Source of the DNA: Prototheca cutis
Lineage: Eukaryota > Chlorophyta > Trebouxiophyceae > Chlorellales > Chlorellaceae
NCBI GenBank assembly: GCA_002897115.2
Contig: BCIH01000005.1
Coordinates: 1,245,980-1,309,979 of the forward strand
Direction of reading: 5' to 3'
Length of the DNA: 64,000 nucleotides
Positions 46,542 to 59,103 of the stretch are shown here, one piece after another. Each line of letters begins with the position of its first letter. Within the stretch, counting starts at the first letter, position 1. The translations under genes were made by a program, and so were the position numbers. The notes beneath the pieces were generated by a model. It was given only the letters and a program-made list of their open reading frames with translations. It made no database searches and was not told the origin of the DNA.

Positions 46542-48495
46542 TCACATGCCGACGAGCGCCGCGGCTTCCATGATCCGACGGTCAAGGTCCAGGTGATGCG
46601 GGATCTTGGCCACAGACTTGCGGTCCAAGTCGATCAGTGTGATTCGGTACTCCAGCTGCAATTCTCCTGCTGCCAACGGTGGTGGCTTGGTGGTCACGAC
46701 AGGTCCTTTCGGGAAGCCACTAGATCCTCCCGTCGGTGCATCTTCAACGACGCTCTTCCTGGCTCCGTCCCAGCGACAGCGGCAGATGCCTGGCTCTCCG
46801 GCTGACTGGGGCCAGATCTCCACATTCAGGCGGTCGCCAGGGCTTCCAATTGTGCCAGGCTTTCCTAGCACACCAGGCTCCCCAGGAGCCCGTTGCAGGG
46901 CCACGATGAAAGCGCAGTCCCGGGCAGTAGCGGAGACGAGGTAATCCTGCACCAGCTCCAACTCCTGCCATGGCAGTGTAGCCTCCGTCTCCGCTGCACT
47001 CCTGCCGCTCGTCTCTGCGACGGACCAGGCGACGTTGTCCGCTGTAAGTATCTCCAGCAGCCGCTCATAAGCATCGTGCACATGCTGGATGTCTGATTGG
47101 CAGTGCTGCTGGACCGACAATATCTTCTCCAGGACCCCTGGAATTTTCAGGCATGAAGCGTTCTCAGCATGGATTGGACGCTCGGCATTGGGCATGCCAT
47201 CGATGGGCTGCGCACCGTCGGTCAGATTCCTCAGCACTGCGCGTTCAAAGCCCCATGTGCAGCTCCCCCTCCATTTCCAGCCGGGAGTCAACGTCCCTCA
47301 CGCACACCAGCCGTGCTCTGCTCACCGTCTTTGATGGCAATGCCGGCAAGGAGCTCGGCCAGACAGATTGAAGCGTCCTCCGTGCCCTGCAGAGCTGGAA
47401 AGATCAAGCTCGCGGCACTCACCCAGTCGATGCACTGGCCATCCACCCGGACCACGAGGTTGTTCTGCGGGTTCTCTGCGAGCGCAGCCAGTGCAGTCGC
47501 CACGCTTTCCTCCTGGCCCGAAAAGAGGTCACGGGGGTTGTACCGGCTCCGCCGAGCCACTGCACCTTCCTGCAGCTTCAGCGCCTGGTGCAGCTGGTAA
47601 CGGGAGTGCGAGTGCTTGAGGGGGACATGGGCTTCGGGTACGGTGCCTGGATCACTGGCCCCACCCCACTTGGGCTTGATTTCAAACGACACACAGGGGG
47701 GCAGTCGAGTGCCTGTGTGTTTGGGTGCCAGCTCAGCGCCCATGCAACGGGGCCGCCACCCCAAGCACGCGTCGCGCAAGAGCGAGCCCCGGCAGGCAGA
47801 GATGTCCAGCTGCGCAAGCTCGGGACGGTTCAAGCTTGCTAGGACACCTTCAGCTATCGTCACTGCAGACTGNACATGATGTAGCGGGTGTCATTGCAAG
47901 TTGTGAGCACAAACGGGCCCGAGTGTCTACCTCGGCCCATGGCCCACGTGAATGCTACCCATGGCCCAGGACGAGGAACTGTGGTGCATGCTCATCAGAG
48001 CAGACCTTTCCCATTGTAGCACGGTCTCAAAGAAAACTGCAATCCGACACACGCTCGAGCCAGCAGTACCTCACGTGCGCTGTAGGCCTGTGAGAAGAAT
48101 CTGTCGATGAACAGCTGGTCGTAGTTGATGTCTAGCCAAGTTATTATGTCACCCTGGGCATAATCTGGCACAGAGGACCTCCAGACTGCCACCTCTAGAG
48201 CTCGCTCTTGTTGGGTTTTCGGGGCCGGGCGCAGCTTTGGAAGCCGGAGCAGCGAGCGACAGGCCTGGGCGAAACACAGGGTCCCAGGTCTCAGCAGCCA
48301 ACACCTGGGTACCAACGGACATGCAGCCCATTTTTTCAGACTTCACACGTCCCTCAGCAATGAGGTCTACGCATTATAACCCAGAGATCAAACCTGGGGC
48401 TCCTTGTGACGAAGGATGTAGTTGGCGTTGCCTTGTGCGTACAGTTCCCAGTCATCGAGGGTTTGGAGGACCCATGCGCCTGCCGCGCAGTTCAT
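46542..48495 (-). CDS. IPK1: Inositol-pentakisphosphate 2-kinase, 4 exons
   Basis: Phosphorylates InsP5 at the 2-position to make phytate (InsP6). Exons 48495-48394, 48264-48075, 47862-47326 and 47137-46542 give 474 residues with closed phases. The nucleotide-binding N-lobe begins DDWELYAQGNANYILRHK and SLLRLPKLRP. The kinase signature CVSFEIKPKWGG (Lys near residue 160) is followed by RYQLHQALKLQEG and YNPRDLFSGQEESV, typical of the family. The C-lobe has the Mg-binding YRITLIDLDRKSVAKIPHH near residue 450. ARDCAFIVALQ matches the family KDCSIMI strand. Between these two elements sits an unusual Gly/Pro-rich insertion (PGEPGVLGKPGTIGSPGD). Start chosen as the only Met in the first exon that keeps DDWELY in frame. 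Confidence 0.9.
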
Positions 48496-49387
48496 GGTCC
48501 TGCGGTGCAGGCGTCATAACCCCATCGGGATGCTCGACATGCACCCGATTGCGCATGCAATGGAGAATTCCTGTTGGGACTTGCTTGCTTTGATCGTCAT
48601 GGCGGCTGGTGATGCATTTGGCGAGCAACTGCAGATGCTCCGGAACGATCCGGCCTGGCAGTGATGATTGGGAGGAAAGAACAATCCAGCACAGAGCAGC
48701 TGATCTCTTTTTCCTCTGCATTTGGAAAACGGCAGCTGGAGAGACGCTGGACTTTTCCAGGCATCAGAATACACTTTCTTTATCGCAACCCGTGTCTATA
48801 GGATTCGTCTACTCCAATGGGAGTTGCTTGCATTCTTACCATGCAGGGCAACAATAATGCAACCAGCTCAGCCAGCAACAGCATCACATCAACCCGGGGG
48901 CTACTGGGCATCACTGATGGCTGTGAATTCTCACCCCCCACAGGGCAATAGGAAGGTGGACCATCTCAATGATGGACCACCCCCAGTTGGGAAGGCTATG
49001 ACCCCCAGGATGGATGGATGTATGTTCATCAGCACTGCGGCGCTGGAAGCGCAGAGGCCGCTGGCCGGTCTTCCGCAGGCTCTGCACGATGTGCCTCGTG
49101 TTCAGACACGCCATCAGGTCTCTGTTCCAGAGACGATGCTCGCCGTTCGGGGGGCGGCACTTCTCGTTGGTGCAGCGCAGCAGCTGATGACATACCACCT
49201 CGGACGTCTGCTCCCTGCACGACCTGCCCTGCTGCCAAGAAGGAACCCAACCCATTCTCTGAGCGATGCGCCCAGGGAATGTGGCCAAACAGGCAATTTG
49301 TTTGGGAGGCGTGCCCATCCTATTCACATGGGAGTCAACGAATCTCGAGAAGGTTTCATCATTTTCTGCCGTTAATGTACACAGTGC
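48496..49387. other. 0.9 kb intergenic region, no gene seen
   Basis: It is the IPK1 promoter side and the SEC3 3' side. No recognised element; open frames are short and unsupported. Confidence 0.4.
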
Positions 49388-52300
49388 TCATCCATGCAGT
49401 GGATCATCTGGCCTTGAGCTCTTAAACATGCCCTGCAGCTGTGCCTGGCTGAGCGGGAGGGTGAAACCTGGGTACCAGTTCTGAAGCTGGCGCGGAATGC
49501 GCTCCCACCGGGACAGGCAGATGCCTTCCAGCCTGCATGGTCGATCGTCGAGGGGAGTGAATTGTGGGATTTTTCTGTTAATGGAATGCAGGTTCTGCAG
49601 CGGCGCATACGCCTGTCCAAACCATCACATCAGCCTCTGCACACACGCACCGTTGCCATATGCGGCCGACCAGCTCCGGGCTGCTCCCCGCAAAATGCTT
49701 CCCCAGTCGCTGAGACACGGCCACCAGCTTCTTGCTCAAGCTGTGCGTACAGGAACTGCAGAGAGGGGGGTATGGGTAAGGATTATCCGCACCCGGAACG
49801 ATGCCAGAAGGGGCAGGCTTTGGTTGTGCAGCGTGGGGCCATCCGAGGATCCACGCACACATGCAGGCAGTCCCACAATTCATCTGGACACGCACAATCA
49901 ATCTCGCGGTGAGGGAGCACTGACAAGCACCAGACATCATTACTCCTGCAATCGTTCCACTCACTCGAACAGTGCAACGGCGTCCTGCTGGCTAATGGGT
50001 GCCGGGCCCTTTGGCGGGCCTGGCTGCTCCGTAAGATCATCCAGTTTCTACAGGAAATGGCCTTGATGCTGCGGATCTGTAGCGCGCATCCCAAAGGCCT
50101 TCTCCCCCCCAAAACAAGCCCTTTCATTGGTTGACAGCAAAATAAATTTCCACTAGAACCCTCGACAGTCGCCCAACCACCTACCCTGCTGAGGGCGAGA
50201 ACAGCGCCAAACCCGAAATAATCCACTTGCTGCTCGATGTACGTGGCCTCTGCCCGGAAGCTGGCCGTGTTCAGCCTTTCCAGCTCCTCAGCCGCCACGA
50301 CATCTCCCCGCGGCTGTTGTGATGGCAAGGGGTGGCACAGGGGGCTTACACCACGGTCCTGAAGCAGGACGCCCTGCTCGACAATGGGGCNACGAGGGCT
50401 CTGCAGAACAAGCAAGCATGCTTGTCGCCGAGCTCTGCATCACCCCCCATGGCCACAGCACTCATGTTCCGCAGTTCCCACAGACCACCCCCAAATCTCC
50501 AGACCTGGAATGTCCGCTGCAGCAAGATGTAGTTCTCCAGTCGGATGCGGGGCCCATGCTTTTCGTCCCTGGCAGCAACGTCCTCCACGGAAGCCAGCAG
50601 CGCCGCCAACACTGCCGTGAAGATCTTCCGGCCCAGCGTCCTGCACAAAGAGGGGTACTTGCATGCTGAGGAATCTGGATGGTCCAAAACGTTGCATCAG
50701 CATGTTTTCTTTCTTCCAAAAAGGTGTTTCTCGTGATGTTTGACCGGCACAGGAACACTTGCCCGGCCTGGGAAGCGCCCGTGGCCACTGACTGTGCCAC
50801 CGGCTCATCTCTCCCCGTTGCAGGGCCGGGCGCTCCGAAGGGCGAGGGTCGCGGCACACCCCGGCCGCCCGAGGGTGGCTTGGGCCCCGATCCCGCGCGA
50901 AAGGCTGAGGGCCCCAGGCACGCTTCCACCTCCACCACGGCCCGGAGGAAGGGGGGCACAAAGGGGAACACGTGCGTTGTCTTGACCGCGCTGCCGCTCA
51001 GCGAACTCGTCGACCGCTGCAGCGCATACCTGCATCCATTTTGAGGGAAGAAGGATGCATGCGTTCTGGATACAAACGCATGTTTGCATGTTCATGTAGA
51101 AGGTTTTGGATGACAGCGTCCGCCGCAATAGGGGCTGTCTACCCGGCTGCCTGGCCAGCAAGCTCTCCCATCCGCAGGAGAAGCCCCAGAACCTCAGTCA
51201 GCCAGCCAGCCACCATTCAGCAACAGCAGCAGCAAGACCCCATGGTCACCAAACCAGAACGCACTTTTGAATGGCGGCGGTGAGCTCGTTGGCGTAGCCC
51301 TGCAAAACTTCCTGCAGCGCTGTTCCGAGTCGTTTCAACATGGCCTGCAGTGCCTCCACCGTGGCGCCCGAGCCAGCCTCCGCCGTTAACCGGGCTTGCC
51401 AGCCCAACACAGCAGCCAGGGCAGGCACCGCTGACAGTGCACCCAGTCCAGCAATCTCCCCAACCTGTGTTGGGAAGAAGAAATTGCGAGCATGGTTGGG
51501 TGGGGCAAACAAAGACGGAATTGATTCAGCGATGCCATGTGCCGGGGCTGTCGTCGCATCTGCACCGCATCCCGAGCGCCGCCCACTCCATCCCCAAAGA
51601 AAAACCCTCCCGAGCGCTGACCCCCCACCCCGCCTCCGCACCAGGGCTTGAAGCTTGGCCGAGACACCCCGGACAAACAGCTGCACGAGGTCTGCGTCGG
51701 GCTTGTCTAGTGCCACTTTTTCTCCCTTTCCTCNCAGGGCAATGAGTTCGCAGGACAGCTGTGCCTCCCGCCGCACCAGCGGCACTGCCGCATCCAGCGC
51801 CTGCCTGCAGGTAGAGTTTGTCTTAGGGATATTTTTGGCTCGGGCGCATGTGACATGGGTTTTAAAGGACAGGCCGCGCGGTGCCTATCAACCACAGCCA
51901 TGCATGAAACGATATGATCCACGGAGTAGGCACCAACGAAATCTCCTGTCCCACCACCTGCCCCATGCTCACGCACCCCATGCAGGAGCCAAGCTGCGGC
52001 ACAAATGCCGGGGGCGATTTGGCCGTCATTGGCCCAGCCGAGTCGGAGCCGGCCGTGAAGGAGGAGCTCACCAACCTCGCATTTCCACTGCACAGCGTGG
52101 TGATACAGAGCGAGCCAGGGGCTGGTGAGACAATCTCCATCAGTGCAAGGTCTGCTGCTCGTGACATACAGCAAACTACCGTGCACATGCCGGGATCGGG
52201 CCGTTGCATGGAGCTCGGCCGGCTACAGCCCACCACACAGTCCGCTTCTTCTTCCACACACGCTTCCTCATGACCATCAAAGACATACATCCCTGCCAAC

Positions 52301-55300
52301 AAACTCCCCACATACGTACATTTTGAACGATGATGCCTTGCTCTGCATCTGGAAAGATGAACGTGACTGCAGCATGGCACCGGAGCCCATGCTGCTCATG
52401 TGCTGAGCGGAACTTGGGCCGCTCCTCGCCGACTCGACGGCAGCCGCCACCGCCGCCGCTACCGCGCCAGCCAGAGCATCGCCCACCGCGGCCGCATACA
52501 CGCCACGCATCGCAGTGAGTGCGCCGGGCCGCAGCTTCCCGACGACTTCCACCAGCGGCCGCAGCGTCCGCAGGTGGGCATGCAGTTGTGCCAGGTCCAG
52601 TGGCAACGAGGGCCGGATCTCTGCGCGCATAAGTATGGTGGGCATAAAGGGGGGGGGCTGCTGCCATGTATTGTTGCCTCTGCATGAATCTCCTTTGCAT
52701 TCCCTGTGGCACCATCGTGACCTCCCTTCTCGTCCGTGGCCACCAAGGCTTCCTAGGGTTTTCCAGAACCCAACGCACCGATGCTGGAGATTTCCAGGTT
52801 GACAAAGTCCAGGGCCCGCTTCGTAAAAGCAGCCTGCATGTCCCGCAAATCGCCCTGTCGGCGCCGCACAGCTGGAATATGTTGGCGTGCAGAGGGGGAG
52901 GGGGGATCGCGTGACCCAAGGGCTCGGGTGAAGCAGGACAGGTGTCCTCCTTGCGCCGTCGACCCTGGCAGCGCACTATCCGACAGCCTGCGGCCATAAC
53001 CACATCCAGGCCCACATCAAAGACACATGTTTGTTCCGCACAGACCTGCCATCTCCTGCATGTACAATGGTAGCGCGCTGGCCTCGGAAGACAACGCGGC
53101 CAACCGGGCCTCCACCTCCTCGCTCGCGGCCACCATCGCAGGCATGCTGTTGCAATGAGAGGTCAGCTTAACAGCGCACGGGTTGGATGATGCCATGTGC
53201 CTGAAGGCTTCTCCCTGCTGAATGCCACCCAAGGCCACCCAAGCCATGCGACTGGCTGCGTCATCCACCAAACCTCATCACGATGCTCGACTGGAGGACC
53301 GCCATGCACTGCATCACGATGAGGAATGCAACCCGGAACCCCCCCTTCCGCACGCACGAGGGAATGGTGAGGGGCTTGGAGAGCATCAGGGCCTCTGTCT
53401 GCGGTCCCAGACGCAGCTGCAGCAGCAGTGAGTCCAGCGTGTCAAGCAGCGCCCCCGCGTTTCTAGACTGCTGCTCCAATGCATTGTTCCGGCTCTCAAT
53501 GGCTGCACAGGTGGGGAGGGAGGGTCACAGGCTGTAAGTTATCACAAGACAATCCCGGGGGCCCAAAAACAACTCCAAACACGCACACGCACGCATATAT
53601 GCACACACAAGCAAACAAACACATGGACAAACAAAAAGGCCAAACAGGCAAAAGTACCCACCATTGACATCTTGGTGCATGAGGGCAAGTTTTGCATCGA
53701 ACACTGCCAGGCTGTCGTCCAGGTCGCTGAGCAGGGCCAGCGTGGCCGTGACCCCAGCGCCCAGCCTCGCCACCTGTCCCTCGTTCTCCAGCAGCTCGTG
53801 CACACCGGCGTCTTCCAGCGCTGCGAGCTCCGCGACCAGCTGCCCGGCAACTTCCTCCGCGCCGCCGCCCGCGCCCACCACCAGCTCCAGCAGCGTGTCG
53901 AGCTGCCTGTCCTCTCGTGAGCCAGCACGGACCTGCGTGCCGGTGGCAGTCTGACTGACTCGCCGTGGCCGAGCCGGGGCCGCGGCGGAGGAATACACCC
54001 CGGTGACGGCAGCTGCCGGGGTCAGGCCGCTGCCGCCATACTGCGTCAGGCCACTGGCGCTGCCGCGTGAAGAGACGTCGCCGAGGCTCGAGAAGCCCCC
54101 ACGGGGTGGAGCAGCCATGTCTGCTGACCGGGGCCCGCCCAGGTGATCCCCTGCCGGGGACACGGCGGCGTCCTTGGCAGCCGCCGAGCCAAACCCGCGG
54201 ATATCAGCCTCACTCACGCCCGTGACCTCAAGCCTCCTGTTTTCCACCGTCCTGCATTGCCAGGTTTGTCAAAGGCGCCGAGCAATTTTGTATGTGTGTA
54301 TGTGCATTGGAACCTGCGAAAAACAGCACTATTTCCAGGCAATTGCTGTATTCGGTTGGCCGACAGGCAGTCACCAGCCGATGCGGTCCATTCCAGGCTA
54401 GACCACACCGCACGCCTCCAAGTCCCAGCATCCTAACCGTCAAATCCGACCGACGCACAAGCAGAATGCTGATAAAATGCCCAGAAACTCGAGTCTGAGC
54501 GTGGAGGCGGGAAATCCCAGGGAAATGCGCTCGTCCCCCGAGCTGAACTGGCGCCGAAAGAGCAGCGTCACGACTCCATCAGACCCAGCCGCGCACTCAG
54601 CCCGCGTCAGCGTCCGCGTCTTCAGTGACTTGCGAACCTGTGTCATCGGCAAGGAGTGGAAAGGGGTGGGGAAGTCGCCTGTGGCTGTTTGATGCCAATC
54701 AAAGCAATCAAGGCAAGCATGCACCCACATCCACGGTTAGGCACTGACAAAAATCCCTCAGTCCCCAGAACCCCCCCCTTCCGCCGGCGATGCATCCTCA
54801 AATGCATCAACCAGCGAACCTGGGGGCTGCCCTGGGAATTCTTGCACAGGTGCAACGAGCCGCTGCCACCCGACTGGTCCCGTCCCCGACGTCGAGTCCA
54901 TGTCAGCACCAGCGCCCGCTCGCCCTTGCTCTGCAGCGCGCAGTGGTGGCAAGCTGCTTGCCGTGCAGGAAATACGAGTGCAACACAAGTGCCGATTGCA
55001 TGCATGCATGCATGCATGCTCCCAGCGTGGGCCAAGCGGCCCAAGCAAAGCACTCTCACCTTGTGGGCCCCAGTGGCGCTGCCGTGTCTTTTGGAGCTGG
55101 GGTAGCATTTCTCAACCTGTAGCACCAAGTGTGTCGTGTTTTACATGGATGGAGGTGCTTCGAATAACTCTCCTTGGTATTGCTGCCGTGAGCTCCCACC
55201 AACCCTGCATGGCAGTCCACAGGCTCCTCCCATCCACATGTTGAGGTCTGGAAACCACCCCGTCCCAGCGCGGACCTTGAAGACGGCCACGATCTCGTGA

Positions 55301-55356
55301 TCCGTCTGCACAAACAGCCGATGAATGTCCCGAGGGACGGGGGTCTGCCTCTGCAT
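49388..55356 (-). CDS. SEC3: Exocyst subunit SEC3 (EXOC1), many exons, model partly unresolved
   Basis: SEC3 marks exocytosis sites and tethers secretory vesicles to the plasma membrane. Firm exons: 55356-55276 (RDIHRLFVQTDHEIVAVFK), 55116-55060, 54930-54820 (KGERALVLTWTRRRGRD), one starting at 54637, 51804-51642, 51464-51265, one starting at 51029, 50640-50505, 50313-50185, 50047-49965, 49755-49651 and 49532-49388. The N-terminus matches the SEC3 PIP2-binding PH-like fold. A Ser/Ala-rich linker (about 54240-53920) leads to the SEC3 coiled coil: LAALEDAGVHELLENEGQVA, then HQDVN joined across an intron to AIESRNNALEQQSRNAGALL. The C-terminal rod includes ALLASVEDVAARDEKHG, RLENYILLQRTFQ, EATYIEQQVDYFGFGAVLAL and SKKLVAVSQRLGKHF, ending RIPRQLQNWYPGF. 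Junctions around 54560-54260, 53150-51810, 50835 and 50505-50313 are not settled. Confidence 0.82.
54998..55020. repeat. (ATGC)n tetranucleotide repeat in a SEC3 intron
   Basis: About five self-complementary GCAT/ATGC units lie in SEC3 intron 2. A shorter copy occurs at about 36161-36177 in an ACCase intron. Confidence 0.85.
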
Positions 55357-55930
55357 GGTGGCGGACAGGGCCGGGACAAGTCCCCACACACGTCCCACAA
55401 AGTGATCCTGGAGAGCGTCCCTACGCCCCGCTCATCCGTCCGACCACTGACAGAGAGCCGTGTCACGTCCTCTGTTCTCTTCAATGCATTGTAAACCTAG
55501 AATTGAAATAATCTACGGCTTTTGGTCTCCTGATCACTGCTGTGGCTTGACGGCCGGACGATGTTTCTGTGAGTCTCTCGGATTCCATGGGGGGAGTTGG
55601 CAACAGTCCCATTCGGCAATGGCCAATGTGCCATCAATAAGACCAAGGACGCCCGTGATGACGAGGCCACAGTGCCCCAAGTGCGTTCCAAAGTTACCAA
55701 GCATGTTTGTTGGATAAACAAATCCTCGTGATGCGGGTGCGATAAGAAACTGACGGCTGCATAGATGGAGCGGGCCCCAGGGCAGGAACGGAGCCAAGCT
55801 GGGCGTCAGCTTGCCCACCTTTTGCACCGGACACTCAAGGCATGGAGGGCCGGGAACATGCATTATCGTATGTATTGTAGCCTTGGGCTTGACCCTGCTT
55901 CGATTATCGGTGCCAAATCACGCCCCAGCA
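55357..55930. promoter_or_regulatory. Divergent promoter region, SEC3 / LSm protein
   Basis: About 0.57 kb lies between divergent starts. No specific element recognised. The LSm frame is open upstream to 55811, so its start could be earlier. Confidence 0.4.
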
Positions 55931-56647
55931 ATGAAGCCCCCTCGATCCCAAACCCACTATTTTTGCCAGGTGCACCTCGACGATGGCAGGGTGCTGATAG
56001 GGGAGCTCACCTGCCTTGACCCCCAGGCCAACATCATCCTTGGCGACGTTTGTGAAGAAGTCGACGGCACACCCGCCGAGTGCGTGGGATGGCAGGGTGA
56101 TGGCAGAGGCTCTGCACAAGCTTGTGTTCAGCCTGTTCTGTGTGTGCACCCGGTGCTTGTGCATCCTTCCCCTGATTCGCACTGGCCGCATGAACATGGC
56201 ATCTGCGGGCAATCCCCCACGTGCACTCGCACATCGTTTGGGCACATGGATGACAACGTAACCTTACCCAAACCCTGAACCCCCCCCACAATGATCCCAG
56301 GAACGTTCCACGGGCAATGGGACAGATAATCATCCCGGCCGACAAGCGCACCGCTGTCTATGTCCAGGTGCGGCGGCAGAGCTTGTGTCTGTTTAGTTGC
56401 TTCTGTGAGGGACCGTTTACTGTCTCCCTGGCAGGTCCAATGGGCGATGACGACAGTTTGAACCTCGTGTACTGGTGTCCCCAGCACCATCTCCATGACA
56501 CACAAGCCGATGGAGTGATACCCCCTCTTTCTCATGCACCACACCACGCTCCCTTACATGGCATGGCCCATATGACACCAGCAGGCAACTGCCTCGGAAG
56601 CAACAGAGCTGACCAGGATGCTCGAGAAGTGCCAGTCTCAGACCTAG
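55931..56647 (+). CDS. Small LSm-domain protein (NAA38/LSMD1-like), 3 exons
   Basis: Exons 55931-56079, 56301-56367 and 56609-56647 give 84 residues with closed phases. Sm motif 1 is clear: VHLDDGRVLIGELTCLDPQA followed by NIILGDVCEEV. Sm motif 2 is RAMGQIIIPADKRTAVYV. The proximity of the two motifs and the overall size fit single-Sm proteins such as NAA38, an auxiliary subunit of the NatC N-terminal acetyltransferase; an LSm1/LSm-like RNA role cannot be excluded. The last 13-codon exon (LTRMLEKCQSQT) is the weakest part, since its acceptor (CAGAG) is chosen by phase. Met 55931 was preferred to Met 55811 because the extension is hydrophobic and unlike the family. Confidence 0.65.
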
Positions 56648-57320
56648 GGCGGGCAACCGCAGCACGGGAGCCGGCTGCGTGCGGCGGTCGTCATCTCGCT
56701 GGTGCGTGGCAGTGGTCAGGCCCCCCCAGAGCAGTCCCGCAGCGTCTTCAAGGGCGGGGAAGCAAAGGAGCGACCAAGTCTGGCCAGGACATGTTGGAGA
56801 GCAGTATAAGGAAGGAAGGATGCAGGAGAGCTGACTGAGTGGTGCTCCAAGGCAGTGCAGGACAAGCAGGCGGCATACAGAGCAGTGAAGTCAACAGGGA
56901 AACAAGCAGGCAGGTGGGCTGGTACTTTTCGAGGGGCCAGGGCCCCACATGTGTCTGGCCATCGCCGTGCCAAGAACCTTGTACAGAAAAAGCGAGAAGA
57001 ATCCACCGATGAGCGGGTTTGCCCCTTTGCGGGGCAGGTCACGAGCATTCCTAGGCATCCCCCATTGCTGGCAGGACACGCACAGTTTTTTTTAACTTTC
57101 CGGGCAAGAGAAGAGCGAGAGGGTTGTAGTTTTGAGAGGCGAAGGTGTGTGTGCGTGCCGGGGAGGGGATTGGAGATGAAGGGGCAGCGAGACGGAAGGT
57201 GGAGGGTCGCGATGGCATGCGGCAGTATAAAGATGCCAGCCGCTCGGGTTCCTCCCACGCACCCCACCTCCATGTCAGCTCCCCCATTCATATGCCACCC
57301 CCTCTTTTCCCACAAGAATC
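56648..57320. other. Convergent 3' intergenic region
   Basis: It lies between the 3' ends of the LSm and DUF707 A genes. Long open frames exist on both strands because stops are rare at this composition, but none has splice or family support. Confidence 0.45.
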
Positions 57321-59103
57321 TCAGTTGTCCTTGCCCTTGCGGCGGCGGCGGACAAAGCGCAGGGCCAGCACCAGGAGGCAGGCGGCCCCCGCGAGCGCCT
57401 GAAGCCCCAGGAGCACGGGGAACCAGGGCCCCAGCCGTGCCCGAACGGCTCGGTCCAGCCTTTCCAACGACCCTTGCCACGCGTCGACGTCCACCGCCCC
57501 CAGCTCCTGCACCGGATAAAACGGGTACCCCAGTCGCCGCACCGCCGCGCGCGTGTACCCAAACTGGGCCTCACGCCGCGCCTCCTCCACGCGCTGGTCG
57601 TACGGTGCGCCCGACGCGTAGATCGACTTTCCCGCTTTCTTCTTCTCGGGGTGCACCATGCACACCTCGTCCAGCACCGCGATGCGGTCCGTCGGGTACT
57701 TGAGCAGGAATGGCCACACAAAGTCCAGGCCCCACCCTGCGCGTCATTGTCATAATTGGGTGCTGGATGTCTGGTTCTGGTGGGCCTGGGGTTCTTGGCC
57801 TTCATTGTCGGGGGAAAGGGAGATTTTACCTGGGTCAACCGTCGACCAGCCCCCCCCCCCCCAACCACCACCACCAAAAAACTCACCGGAGTAGGAGTCG
57901 TAGAAAGTGGGAACGACAAATTCGTCGTAAAAGCCGTCGCGAGTGGTGAAGATGGGGGCCATGATCTCCACAAATGTCACATACCGCAGCACGTGCTCCC
58001 GCTGCTGGTACATCATGCGCCACCACGACCACGAGCCCTTTGTGTCACACAGGCTCATCTGCGCCAGCCACAGCCCGTAGCGGTCAAACGTCTCGAACGC
58101 ACGGTTGATGTCGCACGTCGACATGACCAGGTCGTCGTCAGCCGTCATGATGGCCTTGTACCCGGCCGTCAGATCCTTCCACTCGGGCAGCTGGTGCAGC
58201 GAGTAAAACAGCCGATACTTTTGGGCCTTGCCGTGGAACACCTTTCTGCAGTCTGGGCACTCGAAATACCCGTTGTCACCAAAGTAGACGGCAATAACGT
58301 CGAAATTTGCCCACTTGGCTTGATTCAGCCAGCTGTGTGTGTGGAATTGGGGAGGACCCTCCATGTGAGAGCCTTGTTGAAACATGGGCAGCGGCTCTGG
58401 GGTCAGATCACGCGCAGTTGACATGCCAGAGCTCTGCCGGGTAACGTCCACCGCAGAGCTCTTGTCGCGGCCTCGCATATCCCAGGACACAGGCACCGGA
58501 ACCATCGGATGCAGGTCCTCAACAGGCAGGGCTTTTGCACCGACGACCCCACCTACCCACCGACTCCCGCCAACGCACCTGACTGGTGTGGCTGTGTCGC
58601 CGACTGCAACCAGGACGAGATACTCCTTCTTGGGAGGTCGGACCTTGAGCAGCTCGCACTCGCCGTCGACCAGGGTCGTGGTGGATTGCCAGACGTCCGA
58701 GCCCATGGCCATCCAGGACATCCAGCCCCCGGCAGGGCGGGTTGCATTGGCCACCTGTCCCGTGCTATTCCCGCTGCCATGCACGTACTTGGCCTGCCAT
58801 TCGAACAATGAAGTCGTCATGTTGGCGAAGTTGGGGTCCAGGCGCTGCCTCCGTCTCGCCCGCAGGCGCTCCGCCCGTCGGGTTGCACGGTCCTTGGCCT
58901 CGTCCGACCCTGCAGGACCACTCCAAGAAAATGGGCCCCGTCAATTTGAAGGGAGTCGAGTCCTAGGCCGTCATGGAATGCAATGCCGTGCACATACACG
59001 TCATACACATACCATTTGAGGTTGTATTGCCCGACGCTGCGTTGCAGACGAGCAGCAGACACAACGCAGCGCCCAGCACCAGCAGACGCGGTGAGCGGGC
59101 CAT
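57321..59103 (-). CDS. DUF707 protein A: secretory, type I membrane, glycosyltransferase-like, 4 exons
   Basis: Exons 59103-59013, 58909-58579, 58332-57887 and 57736-57321 give 427 residues with closed phases. Exon 1 is a signal peptide (SPRLLVLGAALCLLLVCNA). A strongly basic segment follows (ATRRAERLRARRRQR). The DUF707 core is EYLVLVAVGDTA, WANFDVIAVYFGDNGYFEC, MTADDDLVMST with a DXD-like acidic triplet, VEIMAPIFTTRDGFYDEF, and WGLDFVWPFLLKYP leading to IAVLDEVCMVHP. A C-terminal membrane helix (LLGLQALAGAACLLVLALRF) ends in a basic RRRRKGKDN tail, so the catalytic-like domain would face the lumen. Plant DUF707 proteins are uncharacterised; a glycosyltransferase role is inference from the DXD-like motif and topology. 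Its paralogue is the divergent gene starting at 60346. Confidence 0.9.

Noticed and set aside
48360..48410. AGGTTTGATCTCTGGG on the minus strand, resembling the 3' half of a tRNA
   Set aside because: It is the 5' splice junction of IPK1 exon 1, and no cloverleaf forms.
56716..57703. Long overlapping open frames on both strands between the LSm and DUF707 A genes
   Set aside because: The right part is antisense to the DUF707 A last exon; the left part has no motif or conserved pattern.
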